From the NCBI GenBank assembly GCA_964353175.1, contig CAYGUX010000021.1, forward strand, positions 1 through 49,342: a DNA stretch of 49,342 nucleotides. Direction: 5' to 3'. This DNA comes from JAIYCX01 sp964353175. GTDB taxonomy: Bacteria > Bdellovibrionota_C > UBA2361 > SZUA-149 > DAOLCO01. The notes under the pieces are model-generated. The model was given only the letters and a program-made list of their open reading frames with translations. It ran no database searches and was not told where the DNA came from. Each line of letters opens with the position of its first letter. The first letter of the stretch is position 1. Positions 33,442-41,996 of this stretch are shown in pieces. Both the position numbers and the translations under genes were made by a program.

Positions 33442-33480
33442 AGGGATTCTTGCTAAGGCAATGCTTTAGCAAGAATCCCT
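33442..33480 (+). promoter_or_regulatory. 15-bp perfect leader dyad
   Basis: AGGGATTCTTGCTAA/TTAGCAAGAATCCCT with a nine-base loop, 43 bases before the 33523 start. Confidence 0.6.
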
Positions 33481-33522
33481 GAAATGGTCAGAGGTTCTTT
33501 CACCCCCCAAGAGGAGTATTAG

Positions 33523-33840
33523 ATGAGTAGAAGAACGTCACTCGTGTTGTCTTTGGCCCTTCTTGCGATCCTGTTGATCGCTCGCTTTACGATTGAAAGC
33601 GAGCTCGTCCGATGGGGACTGTTCGGCATGGGGCTGTTTGCAGCGTATGTCGGCAGTAAACAGAGGCTTTGTCGGGTCAAGTGGTCATTGTACGTGGCCT
33701 CTGCCTTCCTGGTAACAGTGGCGGGTACCCGCATTGTTGCTATCGAAGTCCAAACTGTCGAAGGAACGACAGTTCATGTCGGCAGGTACGTCTGGTCCCT
33801 CGGAAATTCGGGACCACCCCGAAATGAGATGGGGCAGTAG
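33523..33840 (+). CDS. Small membrane protein
   Basis: 105 residues behind AGAGGAG. Three hydrophobic segments (about 5-22, 28-45 and 52-72) point to the inner membrane; a short hydrophilic C terminus follows. No family is recognised. Coding hairpins include GCTCGCTT/AAAGCGAGC near 33579, ACTGTCG/CGACAGT near 33753 and GGTCCC/GGGACC near 33793, so it shares the unusual style of the block even though it is a membrane protein. Confidence 0.65.
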   Translation: MSRRTSLVLSLALLAILLIARFTIESELVRWGLFGMGLFAAYVGSKQRLCRVKWSLYVASAFLVTVAGTRIVAIEVQTVEGTTVHVGRYVWSLGNSGPPRNEMGQ

Positions 33841-33856
33841 CAACAACAAGGTTCAG

Positions 33857-33896
33857 TACGGGCACTTCAATCACGATTGAAGTGCCCGTATGTTTT
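33857..33896 (+). terminator. Strong terminator
   Basis: TACGGGCACTTCAAT/ATTGAAGTGCCCGTA, 15 bp perfect with a four-base loop, then TGTTTT. Confidence 0.85.
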
Positions 33897-34257
33897 ACCA
33901 TTTCAAGGATTCTTTTTAATTCAATTCATATTTATACCGAAGCTAATAATGCGGATTAGTGGCAGGAAAGGGTTTTGTTAAAATGGCTCATAGTATTAAT
34001 GGGCCGATATTTTGGAATTAATTGAAAGAAAGATTACTTTCTATAAGCCATTTTTCATTTGGATCTTTGAAAATTTAAATGGTGTAGAAGAAAACATAAT
34101 GGTTTTTTATGCTCCCTCGTTCCCTTTAGAATTTACTACTTATACAGTTCCCCAGCTCAAACTGCTTTATTAGGGGTGTTTTTATAGCGCTTCTAGTAAA
34201 GGGAAGTTCGAGAAAGTAAGGTTTTAGAATGTTTTTTGTGATGACAAATGCATATCG

Positions 34258-34298
34258 ACTTGTCCATGGTAAGGCTAATGGCTTAAGCATGGGCAAGT
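34258..34298 (+). promoter_or_regulatory. Leader dyad before the broken 34469 gene
   Basis: ACTTGTCCATG and CATGGGCAAGT (11 bp, one G-U), spaced 19 bases apart with an inner TAAGGC/GGCTTA stem. The rest of 33897-34468 shows no gene. Confidence 0.45.
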
Positions 34299-34468
34299 TG
34301 AATACGTTAACTAATTGAGACCAATGTAGCTCCAGCTGACGATCAATGTGGATCGCAGTATGAACTCTGGTTAACTTCCAGAATATTTGGAGAGGAGCTA
34401 TTGCAGGCTTTTCTAACATGGCCATAGTGGTAGTGTTAGGTTTGCAAGGGTATCTCAAGGAGTTGAAA

Positions 34469-34680
34469 ATGCGTGACAACAACAAACCCGCTTCTGTCAA
34501 CAACACCCAGAGGAAAGTCTCTGTCGAAGAGGCTGACAGGGAGTTCATCAGGTCACTGTGTGGGTGGTCTCAACGACCACTTCCCGGCTCCGTCGTCTGT
34601 CGTCGCTTTCGCAGCAATCGCGGAAAACGTCGAGTGGACAAGGAAGTGTGACCTGGACAGAAGACTGGGGGGTGGATGGT
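34469..34680 (+). pseudogene. Truncated, probably frameshifted hairpin-type gene
   Basis: ATG 34469 has an ideal ribosome site (AAGGAG, six-base spacing) and opens MRDNNKPASVNNTQRK. The ATG frame stops at 34651, while the neighbouring frame continues with protein-like sequence (GGLNDHFPAPSSVVAFAA) to about 34680. This suggests a frameshift near 34555. GTGGTC/GACCAC and CTCTGTC/GACAGGG hairpins are in the block style. It then runs into an unrelated ATPase fragment, so the original 3' end is lost. Confidence 0.4.
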
Positions 34681-34989
34681 TTCTTTTTCTCGAACCCCCC
34701 TTTTATTATCTTCTACTGGGACTGTGAGGATACATTCTCTTATTTAAAATTTACAGAGCAAATGGAGATAGATCTGATTGTTGAAAGGCCAGGGCGAAGT
34801 ACGATACTTATAGAAATTAAATCTGCAATTAATGTTATGGAGGAAGATTTGAAGGCATTGATTCACTATCGCAAAGATTTTGGGGATGTTGAAACTTTAT
34901 GTATCTCTCAAGACACATTAATGAAAGAAGTTAATGGAGTCTTGTGCTTGCCTTGGAGGGAGGGAATAAATAGGATTTTACATGAATAG
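34680..34989 (+). pseudogene. C-terminal fragment of a DUF4143-type ATPase
   Basis: The open frame ending at 34989 encodes YLKFTEQMEIDLIVERPGRS then TILIEIKSA, the EhD...ExK nuclease-like core found in DUF4143 ATPases such as the 24185-25330 product. No Walker motifs or start remain. AT-rich, unlike the gene it is fused to. The left junction must be a deletion or insertion point. Confidence 0.65.
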
Positions 34990-35696
34990 CATTAAGGCAT
35001 TTTAGTGGAGGACTTGCACTCCTATACGAGGCGAGGATGAGTTTTCTGGTGAGATGCTTTCAGGTGGGGAAGCTCTTTGTCGGGATTGTAATGTCTTAGA
35101 ATTACTGAGGTATTTAATGACTTGAAAAACTTTTAAAAAGCGGTTATATGATCTCCCACATTTTAAATCTGGGTAGATGGTAGCTGATCGACTTTTTACT
35201 GTGCGCGTTAGATCTTTCTAATGAGCGGGCTCAGTGGCTAAAGGCCTCAGCATGTATCTGTTGTTTTGTAGTTTTGGTTTTTTCCTTGTTTTTCTTCGTA
35301 TTTCATTTTCATTAATGTTCCACCGCAAAGGCGCAAAGAACGCAAAGCTTTCGCAAAGGGATTAGTAGGGGTGTTTGAATGGTTGAAATACGTGAGAAGC
35401 TATGCTTGCGAGGGTGATAAACTAAGGGGCATATTGTTAAGTATCCGATAATTTCAATAGAGAAGTTGCTTTACAAAGGCAAGTTCCAAACTCCCATCCA
35501 TACCATATCCCCCTTTGCAAAAGCTTAGCGCATTTTTCTATCTACCCTGAGCTTGTCGCAGGGCCTTTGCGGTAAGTCCCCAAAAAAATTCCAACACTAT
35601 AAAACAACAGGTGCGCACTTAATAGGGTTTTTTTTGTATTTTAATCTTCATTTTTTATTCTTGTCTAAACTACTCCTACTTTCTTTGAGTGAATTG
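34990..35696. other. Gene-free spacer with degraded repeats
   Basis: No credible gene. It contains a dispersed-repeat motif CCGCAAAGGCGCAAAGAACG at 35333, seen also in inverted form near 39419, and CTTGTCGCAGGGCCTTTGCG near 35550. It looks like decayed chromosomal sequence. Confidence 0.5.
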
Positions 35697-35746
35697 GTTA
35701 TAGTCTTTTTAGGGTGTACGCAGAGATACTTTAAAAAGACTATAAC
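35697..35746 (+). promoter_or_regulatory. 15-bp perfect leader dyad
   Basis: GTTATAGTCTTTTTA/TAAAAAGACTATAAC, spaced 20 bases apart, 62 bases before the 35808 start. Confidence 0.55.
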
Positions 35747-35807
35747 TAAATCTTGCGGCAGGGAGGTCCTGTTGAAGTTTGAGGTGTAGTTGACGGGAGA
35801 TTTAGAG

Positions 35808-36254
35808 ATGAAGAATTCAGTTTCGGGAAGCGATGTTGAGGCAGTTCTGAACAGAAGCCAGTTTTTCGCCCGATGGAAAGAATGGGCAAATATACACCCT
35901 AGTGTTGTTTCTTCGGAGGGTGCGAACCTTTTTGATTTTGTCATTGGCGTCGGGGCGGGATCACTGCCATTGGTCGTTGACTGTATGAGGTCAGATTCGC
36001 ATTGCCGTGGTAACGGTGCGAACATGGTCATCCAGTCAAGATGCGATGCTCGTAAGAGTGGAGGTGTCAATCGATGGAATGTGACGATCACGAGCCAATC
36101 TGGAGCACGTTGCAAGATCATGCCTACGTTTGACGAGAAAGGGCAATGTCATGGGGTGATGGCACAGTTCTCCGATTTGGATCTCGAGCCGGAGTCCACA
36201 TTTCTGAGTCCGGACCATGTCGGCTTTCAAGTTCCCAAAGGCGTTGTGTGGTAA
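35808..36254 (+). CDS. Unrecognised 148-residue protein
   Basis: Start ATG 35808 with GGGAGA seven bases upstream; TTG 35790 is unlikely. Mixed alpha/beta, with NVTITSQSGARCKIMPTFDE suggesting a beta-rich C-terminal half. Not assigned to a family. It is a single gene with its own dyad and terminator. A 157-codon frame opposite is a shadow. Confidence 0.55.
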   Translation: MKNSVSGSDVEAVLNRSQFFARWKEWANIHPSVVSSEGANLFDFVIGVGAGSLPLVVDCMRSDSHCRGNGANMVIQSRCDARKSGGVNRWNVTITSQSGARCKIMPTFDEKGQCHGVMAQFSDLDLEPESTFLSPDHVGFQVPKGVVW

Positions 36255-36263
36255 TCCCAGACG

Positions 36264-36303
36264 CAAACAGGTTATGCAAAGAGTGCGCAACCTGTTTGTT
36301 TTT
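36264..36303 (+). terminator. Terminator
   Basis: CAAACAGGTT/AACCTGTTTG, 10 bp, then TTTTTC. Confidence 0.8.
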
Positions 36304-36361
36304 CAATTTAGCCTGAAGAATCTTTAGGCATCACATTCAAATCTGGGTAGAAGAATTACAC

Positions 36362-36412
36362 GTTTCTCTTTTAATTTTTGTAAAACAAATCTGAAAGAAT
36401 AAAAAGAGAAAC
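36362..36412 (+). promoter_or_regulatory. 11-bp perfect leader dyad
   Basis: GTTTCTCTTTT/AAAAGAGAAAC spaced 29 bases apart, upstream of the 36474 gene. Confidence 0.45.
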
Positions 36413-36473
36413 AGTGTTCAAGGAAGGTTTAGTGTTGACCACCTCATTGTTTTTCTTCTTTAGGAGAGCTCAA

Positions 36474-37511
36474 ATGTATAGTTGGTTTCGTCGCTTGATT
36501 TTCGAGATTTCTATTCAAGTTGATCCACTGAAGGTCAGGGGTGGGGACAGGAATGCGCACATCGCGCTGAATGTTGTTGCTAATGCCTTGGCCCCCTATG
36601 TTGGTGCGAGGAATTTGCATTTCCTGAATATTATGGATTACGCCGCAGGCGATCCGGCGGAAGCGAAGGTCAGGATGGCCTTGAGAAGTTGGTGCCGGCA
36701 GATCTGTTCGTTTGATCATGTTACCGTGCCGAACTTTGACACGATCCAAGCCGGTTTTTCGGCTTTGTGTTTGTTGAAGCAGCCCAGTTCCCATATTCCG
36801 CCTGCGACAGTTGGTTACATAAACGTCGCCCCAATTTATGGGCCTGAACAGGGTGGAAACGGTGAGCATGATTTTCTCATGCTCTTGCTCGACAATGGAA
36901 CGGTGGTATTCTCGCCAAATGCTGGTTGTAATATCTCGTATCTTTTGCCGTATACCGTGGCTATCTTGAAGCTTGATTTCGAGGGGGAAGACTGTCCACA
37001 TCCTCAGGGACATCAGGGTCAATTTCGATCTTGGTGGAACTTCCCCCAGGCAATTGCACGAGTGCTCAGAGGTGATTTTACCCGGGTGATAGGTGCTTGG
37101 TCACGGAATCCTGGAATGAAGAACTCCTTTATGGGAGGTCCTGGGGAGTTTGAGTTTAAGGCTCCACCAATGGTCATATTTGGTGGTGCAGATAACTTTG
37201 GCAATCTCCGGTTTATTCTTACCAATGAAAGTGAAGTGGTAAGGACCTGGAAGCCCGGCGATAAGTTCTTAGTTTATGTGGATGGCGAGGAAAGGGCGGA
37301 AGCGGTTTATTGTCCTTCAAATTTGGATCGCGCCGACACGATCTCCATTCGGCCTGGGAGTAATATTATCGATTCTCATGGAGTGCCGTGTGCTTTCCTT
37401 GACGGATTAATTATCGAAGGCTCTGCGATGAGAAAGATTGAGTATCCCTCTCCGAACGGAGATATCCTGGAATTGAGACGAGTAGCTGAGCAGGCAAGCT
37501 GCATTGTCTGA
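36474..37511 (+). CDS. SAM hydroxide adenosyltransferase-like protein
   Basis: 345 residues from ATG 36474 behind TAGGAGA. The segment VGYINVAPIYGP...FLMLLLDNGTVVFSPNAG resembles the hDPGVG...vgPdNG core of SAM hydrolase/hydroxide adenosyltransferases, and VIFGGADNFGNLRFILTNES resembles their second-domain FGN...TN motif. The usual N-terminal DFG motif is replaced by NIMDYAAGDPAEAKV, so this is a divergent member and activity is unsure. Phage SAM-degrading enzymes can blunt host methylation-dependent restriction, which would suit a mobile element, but this is inference. Hairpins AAGCCG/CGGCTT (36749) and GAGCATGA/TCATGCTC (36863) occur in the gene. Confidence 0.5.
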   Translation: MYSWFRRLIFEISIQVDPLKVRGGDRNAHIALNVVANALAPYVGARNLHFLNIMDYAAGDPAEAKVRMALRSWCRQICSFDHVTVPNFDTIQAGFSALCLLKQPSSHIPPATVGYINVAPIYGPEQGGNGEHDFLMLLLDNGTVVFSPNAGCNISYLLPYTVAILKLDFEGEDCPHPQGHQGQFRSWWNFPQAIARVLRGDFTRVIGAWSRNPGMKNSFMGGPGEFEFKAPPMVIFGGADNFGNLRFILTNESEVVRTWKPGDKFLVYVDGEERAEAVYCPSNLDRADTISIRPGSNIIDSHGVPCAFLDGLIIEGSAMRKIEYPSPNGDILELRRVAEQASCIV

Positions 37512-37521
37512 GGTATTTAAG

Positions 37522-37564
37522 TCCTCACTCAGGATCTGTTTCCTGAGTGAGGATCATTTTGTTT
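37522..37564 (+). terminator. Strong terminator closing the accessory block
   Basis: TCCTCACTCAGGA/TCCTGAGTGAGGA, 13 bp perfect, then TCATTTTGTTTT. Genes downstream are chromosomal in style. Confidence 0.85.
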
Positions 37565-37647
37565 TATTTGAACGCTGTTTTTCGTTTTCTATTTATGGGG
37601 AATCTCTCCCTAGCCACTCAACCCCATTTTTGCTAATATCCAAACCC

Positions 37648-39294
37648 ATGAAAACAAAAAAACTAAATCCCCTAGCTGGGAAACTTCCTCCTTATGAGTT
37701 GTTAGTCGATGTGCCTAGGCTTGTAAGTAGTTATTATTCTAATGTCCCTGATACTTCTATCGTGGAGCAGAGAGTTTCTTTTGGAACTTCTGGTCATCGG
37801 GGGAATGCTTTTAAATATAGCTTTAATGAGCTTCATGTTTTAGCGATTAGTCAGGCTATTTGTGATTCTCGGAAGGTAAACGATATTAATGGCCCTTTGT
37901 TTTTGGGTTATGATACTCATGCGCTTTCTATTCCTGCATACACTAGCGCCCTAGAAGTATTGGCTGCGAATGGTGTGGAAATAATGGTTGCGGCGGATAA
38001 TGAATATACTCCGACTCCTGCTTTGTCTCATGCGATTCTAGTTTATAACAAGGGTAGGACAAGTGGACTTGCGGATGGGATTGTTATCACTCCTTCCCAT
38101 AACCCACCTACAGATGGAGGATTTAAATATAATCCTCCGAATGGTGGTCCTGCTGATACTTCTGTTACTTCTTGGATTGAAAACAAAGCGAATGAGTATC
38201 TTAAAAATAATTTAGAAGGCGTGAAGAGAATTTCATTTGATCGTGCTCTAAAAGCAGATACTACCCATGAACACAGCTATATAGATGCCTATGTTAAGGA
38301 TCTTGAAAATGTTCTAGATATGTCTTTAATTAGAGATTCTAAAATCAAGATGGGAGTTGATCCTTTAGGTGGGGCAGGGGTTCATTATTGGGGAAGGATT
38401 GCGGAGCATTATAAACTTAATCTTACTGTAGTGAATAAGGAGGTAGATCCCACTTTTCGTTTTATGTCAGTAGATTGGGATGGGAAGATTCGTATGGATC
38501 CTTCTTCGTCTTTTGCGATGCAGAGTTTGATTAGTTTAAAAGATACTTATGATATTGCATTTGCCTGTGATCCAGATCATGATCGACATGGTATTGTGGC
38601 ACCAAGTATTGGATTGTTACAACCAAATCATTATCTATCTGTAGCTATTCAGTATCTATTTAAGAATCGTCCACAATGGGGTGGAGCATCAGCAATTGGT
38701 AAAACTCTTGTTAGTAGCCAGATGATTGATAGGGTCGCAGGAGACTTGGGGCGGGAGGTATATGAGGTGCCTGTTGGATTTAAGTGGTTTGTTGATGGAT
38801 TGATCGATGGCTCGTTGGCTTTTGTGGGTGAAGAAAGTGCTGGCGCATCATTTTTAAGAAAAGATGCTTCGGTATGGACTACGGATAAGGATGGTATAGC
38901 ACCAGCCTTGCTTTCTGCTGAGATGACTGCCCGTGTGGGAAAAGATCCTGGAGAGCTTTATCAAGAAATTACTAAACATTTAGGTGAGCCTATCTATGAT
39001 AGAGTAGAGGCGCCAGCTAGTGCAGAACAGAAAAAGAATTTTTCGAAGCTATCACCTGATAGTATAAAAGCGACGACGTTAGCTGGTGAGAAAATTTTGA
39101 ATACCCTAACTCGTGCACCAGGTAATGGAGCATCTATTGGAGGCTTGAAGGTTGTGACTGAGAATGCTTGGTTCGCGGCACGGCCATCAGGTACTGAAGA
39201 TATTTATAAGATCTATGCAGAAAGTTTTAAAGGGGACGAGCATTTAAGGCAGATAGTGGAAGAGGCACAGGCTATTGTTGATGGGGTGTTGTAG
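37648..39294 (+). CDS. pgm: Phosphoglucomutase (alpha-D-glucose-phosphate type)
   Basis: 548 residues, the normal length for bacterial Pgm. It interconverts glucose 1-phosphate and glucose 6-phosphate in the cytosol. N-terminal FGTSGHRG, catalytic phosphoserine loop TPSHNPPTDGG (Ser about 150), metal loop DPDHDRHG (about 308), sugar loop GEESAG (about 394) and phosphate-binding RPSGTED (about 512) are all present. Start ATG 37648 was chosen because the longer frame begins within the preceding gene and terminator; no clear ribosome site is seen. AT-rich codons and no tiled hairpins. Confidence 0.95.
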   Translation: MKTKKLNPLAGKLPPYELLVDVPRLVSSYYSNVPDTSIVEQRVSFGTSGHRGNAFKYSFNELHVLAISQAICDSRKVNDINGPLFLGYDTHALSIPAYTSALEVLAANGVEIMVAADNEYTPTPALSHAILVYNKGRTSGLADGIVITPSHNPPTDGGFKYNPPNGGPADTSVTSWIENKANEYLKNNLEGVKRISFDRALKADTTHEHSYIDAYVKDLENVLDMSLIRDSKIKMGVDPLGGAGVHYWGRIAEHYKLNLTVVNKEVDPTFRFMSVDWDGKIRMDPSSSFAMQSLISLKDTYDIAFACDPDHDRHGIVAPSIGLLQPNHYLSVAIQYLFKNRPQWGGASAIGKTLVSSQMIDRVAGDLGREVYEVPVGFKWFVDGLIDGSLAFVGEESAGASFLRKDASVWTTDKDGIAPALLSAEMTARVGKDPGELYQEITKHLGEPIYDRVEAPASAEQKKNFSKLSPDSIKATTLAGEKILNTLTRAPGNGASIGGLKVVTENAWFAARPSGTEDIYKIYAESFKGDEHLRQIVEEAQAIVDGVL

Positions 39295-39325
39295 GTACTA
39301 CTACCCACAAAAATATTCGATGATT

Positions 39326-39406
39326 TGTCATTGCGAAGCCCTGAAAGGGCTGTGGCAATCTCATGAAGAATGAGATCCCCACGTCGCTACGCTCCTCGCA
39401 ATGACA
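39326..39406. repeat. REP-like palindromic repeat, family 1, second copy
   Basis: TGTCATTGCGAAG...CGCAATGACA with a GTGGCAATCTC core, matching 10246-10343. Located between pgm and the minus-strand gene; the gene-free stretch 39295-39455 holds this and the motif CTGCGTTCTCTGCGCCTCTG near 39422. Confidence 0.75.
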
Positions 39407-39455
39407 TTTTTTACCCGACCTCTGCGTTCTCTGCGCCTCTGCGGTTACTCCCCAT

Positions 39456-39486
39456 GAAAAAAACGGGAGGACTCATGTCCTCCCGT
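39456..39486 (-). terminator. Terminator of the 39549-39878 gene
   Basis: ACGGGAGGAC/GTCCTCCCGT, 10 bp with TCAT loop; on the minus strand it is followed by a run of seven T. Confidence 0.85.
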
Positions 39487-39548
39487 ACCCGATAGTTCTC
39501 TTAAGTGTGCGTGTGCGGCTTTGTTTTTTCTAAGTTTTTTAAATCACC

Positions 39549-39878
39549 TTACGAAACGTACTCAGCATGATAAGTTTGTACATGAGTTGCTAGTTGTGGT
39601 TGTAGTAATTCTCTAGCATCATCTCTTATCATTAACGAATAAGCATTAATCAATTTAACGTGCCTATTCACTTCTTCCCAATTACCAGTTGCGGCGTGAC
39701 CACAGAGAGCAGTAGTGAGTTGCTTCTGTTTATTTAGAATATCCTCATAATGAGCTATTCTTTCTAATAATTCTACTCCAGCTTCTCCTTTCTCTACAAA
39801 AGAAACTTTTGCTTTAGTTATAGCGTTCTCAAGTTCAGCAATGGATTGTAATAATTTTTGTATAATGATTGGTTTCAC
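39549..39878 (-). CDS. Small helical protein
   Basis: 109 residues with a GTG start (39878) behind GGGGGA. It is entirely helical with heptad-like spacing (LLQSIAELENAITKAK, LLERIAHYEDILNKQKQL). Size and helical content recall small flagellar export chaperones such as FliT or FlgN, but I see no diagnostic motif. It is a single gene with its own terminator. Confidence 0.6.
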   Translation of the reverse strand: MKPIIIQKLLQSIAELENAITKAKVSFVEKGEAGVELLERIAHYEDILNKQKQLTTALCGHAATGNWEEVNRHVKLINAYSLMIRDDARELLQPQLATHVQTYHAEYVS

Positions 39879-40412
39879 GATGTATCCCCCACGAAGTGTG
39901 TTTATAAAGTATCTTGTCGGGGTTTAAGAATTTACGAAAAAATTAGTCGTAGTTCCTAATCCCAGACCTCACAGCAAAAAAGCCAATGAATCCAGACGCC
40001 TCAACCACAACACCAACAGCCACATAGTCTTCTATTTTACCTATGGCTTTTCTGGGCGCTCTCAGCATCGATTCTATACTTTAGTTATGGCAGTAATCTA
40101 AAGTAATGACACTTAGAGTTCCCAAGTACTACTCACTCATCCTTGATTTACAATCCAGGCCATCGTTAGCCTCTGGTAGGAATATTCTTCCCATCAGTAG
40201 GCAAATATTAGCAATTTCTTTGCCAAGGATGTTTTTGGGTATATCGAAAAATAATATATATGAATTATAGTCTCTTATGATTTTTAAGTACGGAGTCATT
40301 TTTATGGCAATTGTCTGATTATTAAACACTTGTCTATTCTCTGCATACAAGAGGACTTGAATTTAGATGTGTTAATGCTTAACTAATTGCTACAAATTTA
40401 AAGGAATAAATT
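39879..40412. other. Gene-poor spacer
   Basis: Contains only a 73-codon minus-strand frame (40129-40350) with no clear ribosome site. Otherwise nothing recognisable; the promoters of the divergent neighbours must lie here. Confidence 0.4.
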
Positions 40413-40985
40413 ATGCTCCCCTATAACAATACCCGTGATCATGCTCTTAGTTTATTAACTCAACACACTAAATCAGATAGCCTACTTCGCCATTCTTATG
40501 CGGTTGAAGCGAGTATGCTCTATTATGCTAAGTTGGGAGGCCATGATCCTATATTGTGGGGGAATACGGGATTGTTACACGATTTTGATTATGAAGAATA
40601 CCCGGATCCAACTCCAGAAGGACATCCTTATGTGGGTTGTCAGATATTGGGAGATCTCGCCTATCCAGCGGAAATGATAGAAGCGATTATGGGTCATGCT
40701 CTATATAGTGGAGTTCCTAGGGTGACTGAGTTGGCTAAGACTTTGTTTGCTGTGGATGAGCTTAGCGGACTTGTTTATGCTTCTGTTTTAGTTAGACCAG
40801 ATAGAGATATCAATAATTTAGAAGTAAAATCAGTTAAGAAAAAGTTAAAAGACAAAGCTTTTGCAAGAGGTGTTTCACGCGACGACATTCGTTTAGGTCT
40901 AGAAGAGACGGGCTTGGAGATTGATACTCATATCGGGAATGTGATTCAAGCTTTGAGGGAGAGAAAGGATTTAGTCTTTGGTTAA
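40413..40985 (+). CDS. HD-domain hydrolase
   Basis: 190 residues behind AAGGA. The metal-binding HD pattern is visible: RHSYAVEA (His about 27), GLLHDFDYEEYP (HD about 55-56), and MGHALYSG (His about 94). Related HDIG proteins are phosphohydrolases acting on nucleotides or similar substrates; the substrate here is unknown. AT-rich, single gene. Confidence 0.85.
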   Translation: MLPYNNTRDHALSLLTQHTKSDSLLRHSYAVEASMLYYAKLGGHDPILWGNTGLLHDFDYEEYPDPTPEGHPYVGCQILGDLAYPAEMIEAIMGHALYSGVPRVTELAKTLFAVDELSGLVYASVLVRPDRDINNLEVKSVKKKLKDKAFARGVSRDDIRLGLEETGLEIDTHIGNVIQALRERKDLVFG

Positions 40986-41016
40986 ATCCTAGTTGTTTCT
41001 CAATATCGCAATGAAG

Positions 41017-41415
41017 TTATAAGCTAAATTTTCGATCTCCTAGTGACTTTGGTTCTGCTCTTTCTTCTGAATTGTTTTGTATCTCTTGTTTACTGTAATC
41101 TCCAGGTGTATTTGCAACAAAGCCTGTGCTAGAGGATTTTTCAAGTGCTGATTTTTGAACTTTTAGAATCTCACCTAGAACTTCTGTTTGTTTGTCTAGC
41201 TGTTGATTGGATTTAATAAGTTGTTTCTCAACTCTTTCTAGTTTGCTTACAATTTTATTCTGTTTAAGAAACCAGCAATAGATTTCTCTTATTGCTACCG
41301 CGATACAAACGGGAATTAGAGCAAGTAGTATGTAAGTAGTCGTAGAAGCACCTCCGCTGACAAGACTGCTTATAGAACTTAGGATGGTATCAAAGATTAA
41401 TGATTGGTCAGGCAT
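41017..41415 (-). CDS. Single-span membrane protein with coiled coil
   Basis: 132 residues with one transmembrane segment (about 24-48, TTYILLALIPVCIAVAIREI). A coiled coil follows (VSKLERVEKQLIKSNQQLDK) and then a polar tail. No family is recognised. It lies 100 bases downstream of another small membrane gene on the same strand, probably one operon. Confidence 0.65.
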   Translation of the reverse strand: MPDQSLIFDTILSSISSLVSGGASTTTYILLALIPVCIAVAIREIYCWFLKQNKIVSKLERVEKQLIKSNQQLDKQTEVLGEILKVQKSALEKSSSTGFVANTPGDYSKQEIQNNSEERAEPKSLGDRKFSL

Positions 41416-41515
41416 TGTGTTTTAAGATTAAAGGAAACAGGACGTAGCTCTTATTTTTCATGTTTTAGCTGATCGTGCAAGTAGAAACTCTAATGGATTT
41501 TCATAGAGTTTCCTA

Positions 41516-41941
41516 TTACCTCAGTCCTTTTATGAAGGCTAGAAATTGTTCCCTAAGCGCTTCTTCTGAAAGATATTGGCTAAGATCAGGCATAGAGAAG
41601 TTCGTACCTCTTGATGGAGTACTTTGTGTTTGACTATTCGGAGCTAGATTCTGAGGGTTTGAATTGTTGGATGATCCTGGATTTATCCCGGAAGGAAAAC
41701 CAATCCCTGCTACTAGAGACAGTACGGCAACAATGGTCCCGACTTTCAAAGCGATTAATGCGATTCTAAAGACAAGATAGGAAACGATTGTAAATGCGAT
41801 TAACATCATGAACCCAGAAAACAGGGTGTTTGAAAGAGATGTCCCCTCAATCGATGTTAAAATGTTGTTAAGGAATTGACCCAAATACTGCTCCATGGTC
41901 TGCTCCAATATATGTTTTACTGCTAATACTACAGGTGACAT
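41516..41941 (-). CDS. Small membrane protein
   Basis: 141 residues. Two hydrophobic segments (about 40-62 and 64-86), then an Asn/Ser/Pro-rich linker (NPGSSNNSNPQNLAPNSQTQ) and a short amphipathic C terminus. Unrecognised. Its upstream region is shared with the divergent flippase-like gene. Confidence 0.65.
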   Translation of the reverse strand: MSPVVLAVKHILEQTMEQYLGQFLNNILTSIEGTSLSNTLFSGFMMLIAFTIVSYLVFRIALIALKVGTIVAVLSLVAGIGFPSGINPGSSNNSNPQNLAPNSQTQSTPSRGTNFSMPDLSQYLSEEALREQFLAFIKGLR

Positions 41942-41996
41942 AAATAACCACCTAGGGTATTAGTCGGAATATCTCCTATAATAATTGAGAAGAAAA

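Noticed and set aside
34126..34548. 140-codon minus-strand frame
   Set aside because: No ribosome site, and it overlaps the start of the plus-strand broken gene and its leader dyad.
35648..36121. 157-codon minus-strand frame
   Set aside because: It overlaps the 35808 gene and its 15-bp leader dyad; composition is not protein-like.
40129..40350. 73-codon minus-strand frame
   Set aside because: Plausible length but no ribosome site or recognisable feature; left as a spacer note.
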